A stretch of 50,868 nt of DNA from CG1-02-35-72 sp964564475 (GTDB lineage Bacteria > Bacteroidota > Bacteroidia > Flavobacteriales > Flavobacteriaceae): assembly GCA_964564475.1 (NCBI GenBank), contig CAZMBM010000002.1, positions 1 through 50,868 on the forward strand, written 5' to 3'. Made by a program: the position numbers and the translations under genes. A model generated the notes under the pieces. That model did not search any database, was not told where the DNA came from, and saw nothing but the letters and a program-made list of their open reading frames with translations. Numbering within the stretch: position 1 is the stretch's first letter; the number at the start of each line of letters is the position of its first letter. Positions 43,135 through 50,679 of the stretch are shown piece by piece.

Positions 43135-44728
43135 AATGTCTTTTTTTCTTTTTGTTATTAAATCGTTTTACAATTTTAGTGTTTATTCTGTAACTACTGT
43201 CTAAATCGCTTTTTAAATATTCTACATAAACGCCTAATCTTAGACTTCGGGTAATATATAACGACAAATCTGTTCCGAAATAATACTGAATTGTTTGTGA
43301 TTCAGAAATAGTATAGTTATAATCTACAAATCTAAAATAAAAATCGGTATTTAGTTTGTCTTTAAATGCAGTTCTAGAATGCCTAATAGAAACAATGTTA
43401 CTTTCTAAATAATTAGAGGTATTTCTGTTATAGTTAATAGAAAGGGATCCGCCAATATTGGGTATTTTATACATGCTTGCATAGGCGTTTATATTTTCTG
43501 ATTTGTTTTGACTGTCATTTTGAAACCTTACACTGTAACTGCCCCCAATATTTACATATTTAAAAGGTTTTGAATTAACTCTTAACCTTAAACCTTGACG
43601 TGCCAAATCATCTGAAAGCATTCGCTCAACCTCCGACTGAAAAGTTTCGTAATAAATAATACGTTTACGGGAATCGAATGACATACTCGCATTAAATTTT
43701 CGACTAAATTTATAACGGGCCGAAATGTAAAAATTGGTAAGTCTTAAATTGTTGCCGATTTGTCCGTTAACCTTATCATACATATCTAACTCTACAGACG
43801 AAAAAAGGTTTAAAGATTTGTTTAGGGTACTTGAATGTTGAAAATAGGTATATCTTCTATCAACTTGCCCACTGTTTCGCTGTTCAATAATGCCGATGGT
43901 TGTTTGTGAAGTAAGGTTAGGTAGGGTGGTGCTACGTCCAAAGTATGCCCCGTATTGTAGCAAATTTGAGTTAAAACTGTATTCAACTATATCCGGTCTA
44001 AAACCGGTAATAATACCAATATAATTACGACCGAATTTTTTTTCGACTTGTAAACCGTCAATCGCACCGAGAGACGATGTGAAATTATTAATCTTTCTGC
44101 CAAAAGTTATTTTTAGGTTGGGGCCGGCATTGTAAATACCGGCTAAATTATATACCTTAAACGGACTTATAACTTTATAATTTGTGCGAAAATCTTTGTA
44201 GTAGTTCAAGTACGATTCAAATGAAAAATTTGAATTGTTTATATGATTGGCAAATAAAGAAAAACGCGTTATCATACGTTGTCTGTTTTCTCTGTTGTTA
44301 TAAAAATTATTATAATTGGTAACGGATAATTTACCTGTTATGTTCTCTAAATCTTTTGTGTCAGTTTGTTTTTTTGCAGTTTTTAACGGTATTTTTTTCT
44401 TTGTAGAATCTTTTTTTACTAAGATTAATTCTTTTTTTATAAAAAATACAAATATTACCTGACTGCCTACTTTAATATTACAATTATTAATAACAGAACA
44501 AACCAAAGATTTTGACGACTTGTTTTTTACCAATAAACAGGGTGTTTTTGCGCCTGCTATCAGCAAAGAATCACCAATTTTTATATTATCTGTCGAATCA
44601 AATTTTACATAAACACTTGAAGATGTTACAAATGAAACACGTCCCCTTATAGAGCTCTTAACCTTTTGCCCAAAACTTTTTGGGCAAAAACCGCCTAATA
44701 TAACTAGTAAGATGAATATGCGTTTCAT
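43124..44728 (-). CDS. Predicted outer-membrane beta-barrel protein
   Basis: This 534-residue protein has a Sec signal peptide (F-I-L-L-V-I-L-G-G-F-C-P-K-S-F-G). A small N-terminal domain with two cysteines (T-P-C-L-L-V; L-V-C-S-V) is followed by a Lys/Thr-rich linker. About 390 residues follow with the alternating polar/aromatic strands of a beta-barrel (for example Y-F-G-T-D-L-S-L-Y-I-T and L-R-L-G-V-Y-V-E-Y-L). The gene starts 10 bases after the 22-haem cytochrome stop. In porin-cytochrome conduits a barrel of this kind holds a multihaem protein across the outer membrane, and that is the role I suggest. I chose the ATG before the signal peptide, not the frame reaching 44794. Confidence 0.65.
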   Translation of the reverse strand: MKRIFILLVILGGFCPKSFGQKVKSSIRGRVSFVTSSSVYVKFDSTDNIKIGDSLLIAGAKTPCLLVKNKSSKSLVCSVINNCNIKVGSQVIFVFFIKKELILVKKDSTKKKIPLKTAKKQTDTKDLENITGKLSVTNYNNFYNNRENRQRMITRFSLFANHINNSNFSFESYLNYYKDFRTNYKVISPFKVYNLAGIYNAGPNLKITFGRKINNFTSSLGAIDGLQVEKKFGRNYIGIITGFRPDIVEYSFNSNLLQYGAYFGRSTTLPNLTSQTTIGIIEQRNSGQVDRRYTYFQHSSTLNKSLNLFSSVELDMYDKVNGQIGNNLRLTNFYISARYKFSRKFNASMSFDSRKRIIYYETFQSEVERMLSDDLARQGLRLRVNSKPFKYVNIGGSYSVRFQNDSQNKSENINAYASMYKIPNIGGSLSINYNRNTSNYLESNIVSIRHSRTAFKDKLNTDFYFRFVDYNYTISESQTIQYYFGTDLSLYITRSLRLGVYVEYLKSDLDSSYRINTKIVKRFNNKKKKRHYAN

Positions 44729-44738
44729 AAAATGTGTT

Positions 44739-46412
44739 CTAATCGGAGTTGCCTGTTGGATGACAATCGAGACAGGCATTACTCTCATAAACATAATTAG
44801 CTATACCGCCATGCTCATTATCTAATTGCGCTTTATTACTGTGCTCATGACAATCTATGCAACTAAAAGAAGCAAAATTGTTAGCCACCGTATGACAATC
44901 TGCACAGCTATTCCAGGTACCTCTATGTTCGCCTGAGTAAATAGGGAAATAGGGGCCGTCATGTTCAAAGGTAGAGGGCGTCCATCCGGGATTGGTAGTG
45001 TGGCAGGAGGCACAATCTGTCGGGAATCCAGCGGCAACGTGATCGGGGTTTGTGGTGTTGTTAAAAGTTGTTTGATGGCAGCTCACGCAATCGGGCGAGG
45101 CATCAGAGTAATTGCCTGTTGTATGACATTGGGTACAATCTTGCAAATCATGACCAAGAGTCAGCGGAAAGAGACTGTGATCAAAAGTTGAAGGCGTCCA
45201 TCCGGGGTTGGTATTGTGGCAAGAGGCGCAATCGGTAGAGAAACCGGCGGCTATATGATTAGGATTCGATGTGTTGTCGTAAGTGGTTTGATGGCAACTC
45301 ACACAATCTGGCGAGGCATCAGAATAATTGGCTGTTGTATGACATTGCGCACAATCTTGTAAATCATGACCAAGGGTAAGCGGAAAGACACTATGGTCAA
45401 AAGTTGAAGGTGACCATCCGGGGTTGGTATTATGGCAAGAAGCACAATCATTAGAAAAACCGGCCGCAACATGATTGGGATTTGTTGTATTGTCGTAATT
45501 GGTTTGATGACAACTGGCACAATCTGCAGACGTATCAGAATAATTAGCCGTGGTATGGCATTGTGCACAATCTTGTACATCATGACCAAGAGTAAGCGGA
45601 AACAGATTGTGGTCAAAAGTTGAGGGTGACCATCCGGGGTTGGTGTTATGACAAGAAGCACAATCGGTAGAAAAACCGGCTGCTATATGGTTAGGATTTG
45701 AGGTGTTGTCGTAATTGGTTTGGTGACAACTCACACAATTAGACGAAATATCTTCAAAATTTCTATTGGCATGACAGTCTAAACAATTTTGTATATCATG
45801 ACCGGATGTAAGCGGGAAAAAATCGTGTTCAACGGTAACAGGCGTCCATTCTTTTACAAATTGACTGTGGCAATCTGTACAAGAAATAGAAAAGTTAGCG
45901 CTAACGTGATTCGGATTTGTGGTCGCTACATAGTCATCTCTATGACAATTTATACAATCGTTACCCAGTCTGTCAAATCTTAAATTGGTATCAGATTTAT
46001 GACATTCAATACAATCAACATTGCTGTGAGATCCGGCTAACGAAAAGCCGTTTTCGTCGTGTAACTCGGGAATGTTATCGACAATCCAAGATTCGGGCGT
46101 GTGGCATCTGGCACAATCGTTTCCAACGGTGGCGTTGTGCATATCGGTATGACACGAGATGCAATCTGTTTGAGCCTCTTCAAAAACTAAAGTTTTGTGA
46201 CAATCTGTACAATTTGTTTGTGTATGGGTTCCTTCAAGTTTAAAATCGGTTATATTGTGGTCAAACTTTAGTGTTTTAAAATCAATATCCCAACTTTCTG
46301 AAGTGTGGCATTTGGCACAATCTATATTAAATTCTTTACCGTGAGGTGAAGATTGTGCAAATATTTGGGTAAAACCAAATAAAAACAAAATTATCGATGA
46401 CAGTCTATACAT
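44739..46412 (-). CDS. Exported cytochrome c with 22 haem motifs
   Basis: This 557-residue protein has a cleavable signal peptide ending near F-A-Q and 22 CXXCH motifs by my count, about one per 25 residues. The middle is built of a 72-residue, three-haem unit repeated about four times nearly exactly. The ends are more diverged. Additional His residues placed between motifs (for example F-D-H and L-G-H) would serve as distal ligands for bis-His haems. No lipobox is seen, so it is probably periplasmic or threaded in an outer-membrane barrel. Its start overlaps the end of the 23-haem gene by 22 bases, and the barrel gene follows at once. Confidence 0.9.
   Translation of the reverse strand: MYRLSSIILFLFGFTQIFAQSSPHGKEFNIDCAKCHTSESWDIDFKTLKFDHNITDFKLEGTHTQTNCTDCHKTLVFEEAQTDCISCHTDMHNATVGNDCARCHTPESWIVDNIPELHDENGFSLAGSHSNVDCIECHKSDTNLRFDRLGNDCINCHRDDYVATTNPNHVSANFSISCTDCHSQFVKEWTPVTVEHDFFPLTSGHDIQNCLDCHANRNFEDISSNCVSCHQTNYDNTSNPNHIAAGFSTDCASCHNTNPGWSPSTFDHNLFPLTLGHDVQDCAQCHTTANYSDTSADCASCHQTNYDNTTNPNHVAAGFSNDCASCHNTNPGWSPSTFDHSVFPLTLGHDLQDCAQCHTTANYSDASPDCVSCHQTTYDNTSNPNHIAAGFSTDCASCHNTNPGWTPSTFDHSLFPLTLGHDLQDCTQCHTTGNYSDASPDCVSCHQTTFNNTTNPDHVAAGFPTDCASCHTTNPGWTPSTFEHDGPYFPIYSGEHRGTWNSCADCHTVANNFASFSCIDCHEHSNKAQLDNEHGGIANYVYESNACLDCHPTGNSD
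44965..45960. repeat. Tandem 216-base repeats inside the 22-haem gene
   Basis: The same coding block recurs with an exact 216-base period. The word TCCGGG/TCCGGGG is found at 44985, 45201, 45417 and 45633. A diverged fifth copy is aligned one period further on, near 45849. Each unit encodes 72 residues with three CXXCH motifs. The near-identity of the central units points to recent duplication or gene conversion, and the in-frame period lets haem number change without breaking the protein. Confidence 0.9.
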
Positions 46413-48232
46413 GCGAATTGTTTAATTTTATAGTTAATGTTCCTTTTATCAGTACCATCCAAAGCTTTATGACATTTGTTACATGCTACTTCGGCATGAC
46501 GCCCCTCTAATTTAAAGGCCGTTGTGTTGTGGTCAAATTTTTCCGGAATCCAATTTTTAAACACATGACATCTTGTACAATCTGTAAGACCGTTTATGGC
46601 AAACTGATTGTTGTGATTATCTGTGTGGCAAGTGCTACATTCGCTATTTAAATTGGCGAATTGTTGGTTAAATGGTTTTTCTTTAGTGTTGTTTTTTATA
46701 TGACATTCTCGACAGTCTGTCGTTAAATGTTTTCCTTTGAGCGGCCAATTTGTCTCTGTGTGATCAAATGTAACATCCGACCAGGTATTGTTGTTGTGGC
46801 AGGTTTCACATTTTTGATTGGGATAATATTTCGGACTGATATAATCTTTATGAGTATCTTGATGACAATCGGCACAGCTTTCGCCGATATTTCTAAATGT
46901 CCAACGTTTTTGCTCTGGTTCGCTTTTATGACAAGCAAAACAAGGTGTGGCGTTGTGGGCGCCCTTTAAGGGGAAATCTGTTTTTTGATGTTGTTCTGTG
47001 CTAAACAAACTCAAATCAAATCCCTGCTTAACAGAATGACATGTTTTACAATCTGTCGCAGTACCGTTTACAACAAACTCTCCTTCGTGATAATCGTCAT
47101 GGCAGGTGTTACAAGATTTGTACTCAATAGGTTCTGTATATTTTCCGGAATCATGACATTTGGCACAATCTACTTTTTGATGTAAGCCTTCGAGTGGAAA
47201 ATCGGTTAATTGATGGTCAAAAAATTCTAAAGTTTTTAGTGATACAAAAGCTTTTTCGTCGTGACATTTGGCACAGTTATTTCCAAACTTACCTTCGTGT
47301 TTGTCTTCATGACATTTTATACAACTGCTTTCGTCAATCCCTATTTTGTCTTGAAAGACCAATTTTGGATCGGGGTTTTTGCTGTGACAACTAAAACAAT
47401 CTACATTTTTATGTTCCCCTTTTAGGGTGAAGTTTGTGCTGTTGTGGTTAAAGCGTCCTTGACCGTTAAAGCGCTTAAACGATGTTTCGGTATGACACTG
47501 CTTACATGAACCGGTTATGCTTTCTTCGTGAGGGCTTGTATGGCAAGTATTACAATCGTTAAATTTAATGTGATTGAAATTCTGAAAATCTTTACCATTT
47601 TTTTTAACCACTGTATGGCACTTTTTACAATCTACTGTTTCGTGTTTGCCTCTGAGTTTAAAATCGGCTTTGTTGTGATCGAAGTTTACAGCGGGACTAA
47701 AGGATTTTGTATCATGACAGGAAGCACAATCATTAGTTGACAATGTTTTTTGATGGTAATCGTCATGACAAGTAAGACATTTTGAATCCAATCCAATAAA
47801 AGTATTGAGTCTTTTTTTAATTTCTTTGTCTTTAATAAAATCGGGTTTGTGGCATTTTCTACAATCAATCTCATCGTGTTTGCCCTCTAATTTATACCCC
47901 GCTAAATCATGATTAAATTTATCTTTATCAATGCGAATCATTTTAAACTTCCGTCCGTAATGTTCGCTATGACAGGTCACACAATTTTTATTTTTAACAT
48001 CAGAACTTACATGATAACCCCTTTCTTGTTTGATAAGCGTCTGCATATCTTTATGGCAGTCGAGGCATTTATTATTTGTGACTTTTTTCCCTAAATCGTG
48101 GCATAAAGTACAGTTGCTCATGCCTTCGAATTTGGCATGAGCTGTGGTTAAATCGCCGGGAGATATCTGGCCATAGCTAAAGTAACTATTACAGATGAGC
48201 AATAAAAGTATGTATCTAGTGAGCCATTTCAT
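46391..48232 (-). CDS. Exported cytochrome c with 23 haem motifs
   Basis: This 613-residue protein has a signal peptide (Y-I-L-L-L-L-I-C-N-S-Y-F-S-Y-G) and 23 CXXCH motifs, the last ending one residue before the stop. A looser unit recurs: F-D-H, then L-x-G-x-H, then D-C-x-x-C-H. The motif order resembles the cytochrome c3/c7-type wires with bis-His haems. Many lysines surround the motifs, unlike the Asn/Thr-rich partner gene, so the two cytochromes probably have different surface charge and partners. Its start overlaps the flavoprotein stop by 17 bases. I suggest it carries electrons from the inner membrane across the periplasm. Confidence 0.9.
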   Translation of the reverse strand: MKWLTRYILLLLICNSYFSYGQISPGDLTTAHAKFEGMSNCTLCHDLGKKVTNNKCLDCHKDMQTLIKQERGYHVSSDVKNKNCVTCHSEHYGRKFKMIRIDKDKFNHDLAGYKLEGKHDEIDCRKCHKPDFIKDKEIKKRLNTFIGLDSKCLTCHDDYHQKTLSTNDCASCHDTKSFSPAVNFDHNKADFKLRGKHETVDCKKCHTVVKKNGKDFQNFNHIKFNDCNTCHTSPHEESITGSCKQCHTETSFKRFNGQGRFNHNSTNFTLKGEHKNVDCFSCHSKNPDPKLVFQDKIGIDESSCIKCHEDKHEGKFGNNCAKCHDEKAFVSLKTLEFFDHQLTDFPLEGLHQKVDCAKCHDSGKYTEPIEYKSCNTCHDDYHEGEFVVNGTATDCKTCHSVKQGFDLSLFSTEQHQKTDFPLKGAHNATPCFACHKSEPEQKRWTFRNIGESCADCHQDTHKDYISPKYYPNQKCETCHNNNTWSDVTFDHTETNWPLKGKHLTTDCRECHIKNNTKEKPFNQQFANLNSECSTCHTDNHNNQFAINGLTDCTRCHVFKNWIPEKFDHNTTAFKLEGRHAEVACNKCHKALDGTDKRNINYKIKQFACIDCHR

Positions 48233-49598
48233 GCTTGTAACTTTTCATTATATATCCAAATCTTTTTGAAATACCCACTCCCGCCTTTTGTAAAAAGGCA
48301 GTAGGCAATTCGCCACCCGCAAAAATATAGACCAAATCATTTTCAATGTCCGTGATACTGCCATCAGATAGTTTAACAGATACTGTTTTGTCATGAATGG
48401 CTGTTAAATTTGAATTAAAGATAACCTTAATTGATTTATCTTCAATGGCATCCTCTATTTTTTTTCTGTTTTTTGGTTTTAATCTTGAGAAAGCCTCTTT
48501 TCTGTACGAGAGAATGACATTGTTGGCATCTTTTAAAAGCAGGGCACTTTCTATGGCCGAATCACCACCGCCTACAACGACAATGTTTTTATCTTTAATT
48601 CTTTCGGGTTCTAATAATCTGTAAGCTACTTTGGCGCACTCTTCACCGGGAATATTCAGTTTTCTGGGGCTACCCCTGCGTCCGATAGCTAAAAGTACAT
48701 TGCTGCTGTAATATATGTCACCCTGTTTGGTTACTACCTTAAAACAACCGTTTTCTTTGGGGATAATTTGTTCAACTTTAGTATTTTCTTTGATTTCCAG
48801 TTGATGTTCTGAGATGACTTTTTTCCAAATACCCAGCAATTCGTCTTTTGAAGTATTGTATAATTTTACCTTACCATAAAGAGGTAAGTCCATAGGTGCT
48901 GTCATAACTATTTTAGATCTAGGAAAAGTAAATACGGTACCACCCAAGGAATTTTGTTCTAAAGTTAAAGAGCTTAGGCCGTATTTTTTCGCAGCCAAGG
49001 TGGCCGAAATACCAGCAGGGCCGGCGCCAATAATTATAATGTCAAGAGCCTTTTCTTTTGAACATTTTTTGCTATTAATAATGCTTTTTACAGCTTGATG
49101 ACCTTGTTCTACACTGTTTTTAATCAATCCCATACCGCCCAATTCGCCGGCGATATAGATACCTTTCATATTGGTTTCAAAATTCTGATTGACATGGGGC
49201 AAATCAACACCTCTTGTTTCTGTGCCAATTCGCAATGAAATGGCTTCAACCGGACAGGCATGAAAACAGGCTCCATGTCCAATGCAATGAGATGTGTTAA
49301 TTACTGTCGCTTTACCGTTAACAATACCTAAAATATCTTTTTCGGGACAGTCGGCAATACAAGCACCACTGCCAATACAGGTGTTTAAATCGATATAGGG
49401 ATGTAAAGAAACAGGTTCAAACATGCCCTCTTCTTTAGCGATAGTTACCTTTTTCTCAACGATTTTCGAGTTTCTTTTTACCTTTTTTAAGTAGATAAAA
49501 ATCATAATGGCGCATAGTAAAAACAACACGCTGTAAACAACAAATTGTTCTAGTAAAACTTCATGTATTAAAAATGTATCGCCCATTAAAATATCCAT
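48216..49598 (-). CDS. Membrane-anchored iron-sulfur flavoprotein, NAD(P)H oxidoreductase-like
   Basis: This 460-residue protein has a transmembrane helix at about residues 18-37. A ferredoxin-like domain has C74/C80/C84 and C105/C111/C115; the usual second Cys of each motif is Ser77 and His108. Next come E-T-N-M-K-G-I-Y-I-A-G-E-L-G-G, normally the C-terminal FAD segment of thioredoxin-reductase-like enzymes, then the FAD motif G-A-G-P-A-G at 191 and the NAD(P) motif G-G-G-D-S-A near residue 340. No C-x-x-C disulfide is present. It would pass electrons between NAD(P)H, flavin and the adjacent membrane haems. Two starts are possible: 49598, or the TAATG-coupled ATG at 49586. Confidence 0.8.
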   Translation of the reverse strand: MDILMGDTFLIHEVLLEQFVVYSVLFLLCAIMIFIYLKKVKRNSKIVEKKVTIAKEEGMFEPVSLHPYIDLNTCIGSGACIADCPEKDILGIVNGKATVINTSHCIGHGACFHACPVEAISLRIGTETRGVDLPHVNQNFETNMKGIYIAGELGGMGLIKNSVEQGHQAVKSIINSKKCSKEKALDIIIIGAGPAGISATLAAKKYGLSSLTLEQNSLGGTVFTFPRSKIVMTAPMDLPLYGKVKLYNTSKDELLGIWKKVISEHQLEIKENTKVEQIIPKENGCFKVVTKQGDIYYSSNVLLAIGRRGSPRKLNIPGEECAKVAYRLLEPERIKDKNIVVVGGGDSAIESALLLKDANNVILSYRKEAFSRLKPKNRKKIEDAIEDKSIKVIFNSNLTAIHDKTVSVKLSDGSITDIENDLVYIFAGGELPTAFLQKAGVGISKRFGYIMKSYKHEMAH

Positions 49599-50416
49599 TT
49601 GTAGCCCAACGATAATGTTACGGCAACGTGAATTATTACAATAAATAACATAATTAAAGCAAAAGGCAAGTGAATAACATGCCAGTATTTAAGCATTCTT
49701 TGCATGGTTTGTAAACGTGCAATTTTGCCTGATAGTGCTTTTTCCTTTTTTACCATTTTAATAATGGTTGTTCTTTCTGATATGGGAATTTTATGAGCTC
49801 TTAGAGCGCTTCTTAAATGCCAAACTTTAATATTTTTTTGACTGTTACCTTCTCTATTTGTAGTTAAACGGGTAATCATATCAATTAAACTCTTATCTAA
49901 TTTAAATTTGTCGTTTAGCACTAGCGCTAAATCGGTTTTCATACCTTTTACCTCATTTAAACTCAATTCTCTACCTTCTATAGATCGAGGTATTTGGATA
50001 TAAATATATCTGCCTATAACACCGCTTAATACCACAGCTGTCATACTCCAAAAAGCTACAGAAACAATACCTCCAAATTTAAAAGTTGTGTGAAATAGTA
50101 TCAAAATAGGACCAAGAACGCATAAAAAAATGTGAAATTCCAACAGATATTTTAACCGAAGGTATTTAACCATAAAATTATAGCGTTTTCTGGCGATATA
50201 AATAGAAACCCCAAACAAAATCATAAGCGTGCCAATAATACCTAGCCCTTGCCCAAACAAACCGCTTGGTTTAAACCAATTATGACGTGGGTGATAAAAC
50301 CGTTCTTCTAGAGGTGTATGGTAGTAGCTATAGCCTGTATAGGCTAGGTAAGCCGTTACAATGATTACGATTAAAACCATTGTCGTAATGTAGGCAGTAT
50401 GGATAATATTTTTCAA
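49586..50416 (-). CDS. Predicted di-haem cytochrome b membrane protein
   Basis: This 276-residue protein has five predicted helices (about 9-28, 56-74, 91-109, 117-138, 250-270) and a soluble loop of about 110 residues before the last. H95 and H109 in helix three, and H249 and H263 in helix five, are each separated by 13 residues. That is the spacing of stacked b haems in cytochrome b and ferric-reductase-like proteins. It resembles a cytochrome b561/ferric-reductase membrane domain but is not assigned to one family. It is the first gene of the six-gene operon and should link quinone or the flavoprotein to the periplasmic cytochromes. Confidence 0.7.
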   Translation of the reverse strand: MKNIIHTAYITTMVLIVIIVTAYLAYTGYSYYHTPLEERFYHPRHNWFKPSGLFGQGLGIIGTLMILFGVSIYIARKRYNFMVKYLRLKYLLEFHIFLCVLGPILILFHTTFKFGGIVSVAFWSMTAVVLSGVIGRYIYIQIPRSIEGRELSLNEVKGMKTDLALVLNDKFKLDKSLIDMITRLTTNREGNSQKNIKVWHLRSALRAHKIPISERTTIIKMVKKEKALSGKIARLQTMQRMLKYWHVIHLPFALIMLFIVIIHVAVTLSLGYKWIF

Positions 50417-50519
50417 TTTGGTTGTTTTTTAATGATACTACTGGCTTTGGCTTTTCATTAAAACAATTAACTAGTGGTTTACCCTACCTAAAATCCAAAT
50501 ATTTTATTACAATATCAGT

Positions 50520-50527
50520 CAAAATTA
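50520..50527 (-). promoter_or_regulatory. Possible -7 promoter element of the cytochrome operon
   Basis: Minus-strand TAATTTTG fits TAnnTTTG. It would give a leader near 100 bases for the six-gene operon. There is no TTTG at the -33 position, so an activator may be required. No other full match lies closer to the ATG. Confidence 0.4.
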
Positions 50528-50577
50528 GATATTTAAAAATTATTGTCATATAGTAAAAGTAAGTAGTTTTTTTCTGA

Positions 50578-50642
50578 TTTTTTGAGAACACGGTCATTAT
50601 ATTTATACATTGACCTGAATTGCTAAGGTAAATCTCAAAAAA
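50578..50642. repeat. Nested inverted repeats upstream of the cytochrome operon
   Basis: TTTTTTGAGA (50578-50587) is mirrored exactly by TCTCAAAAAA (50633-50642). Inside it, GGTCA (50592-50596) is mirrored by TGACC (50611-50615) with a 14-base spacer. This may be a regulatory site, a transcript hairpin or a small mobile remnant. Confidence 0.45.
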
Positions 50643-50679
50643 TACTTGTAGAATTATTGTTTAAAGGAATATAAAAATT

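Noticed and set aside
44965..45960. Regular repeats that might suggest a CRISPR array
   Set aside because: The period is 216 bases, the whole unit is repeated with no variable spacer, and it is in frame within a cytochrome gene.
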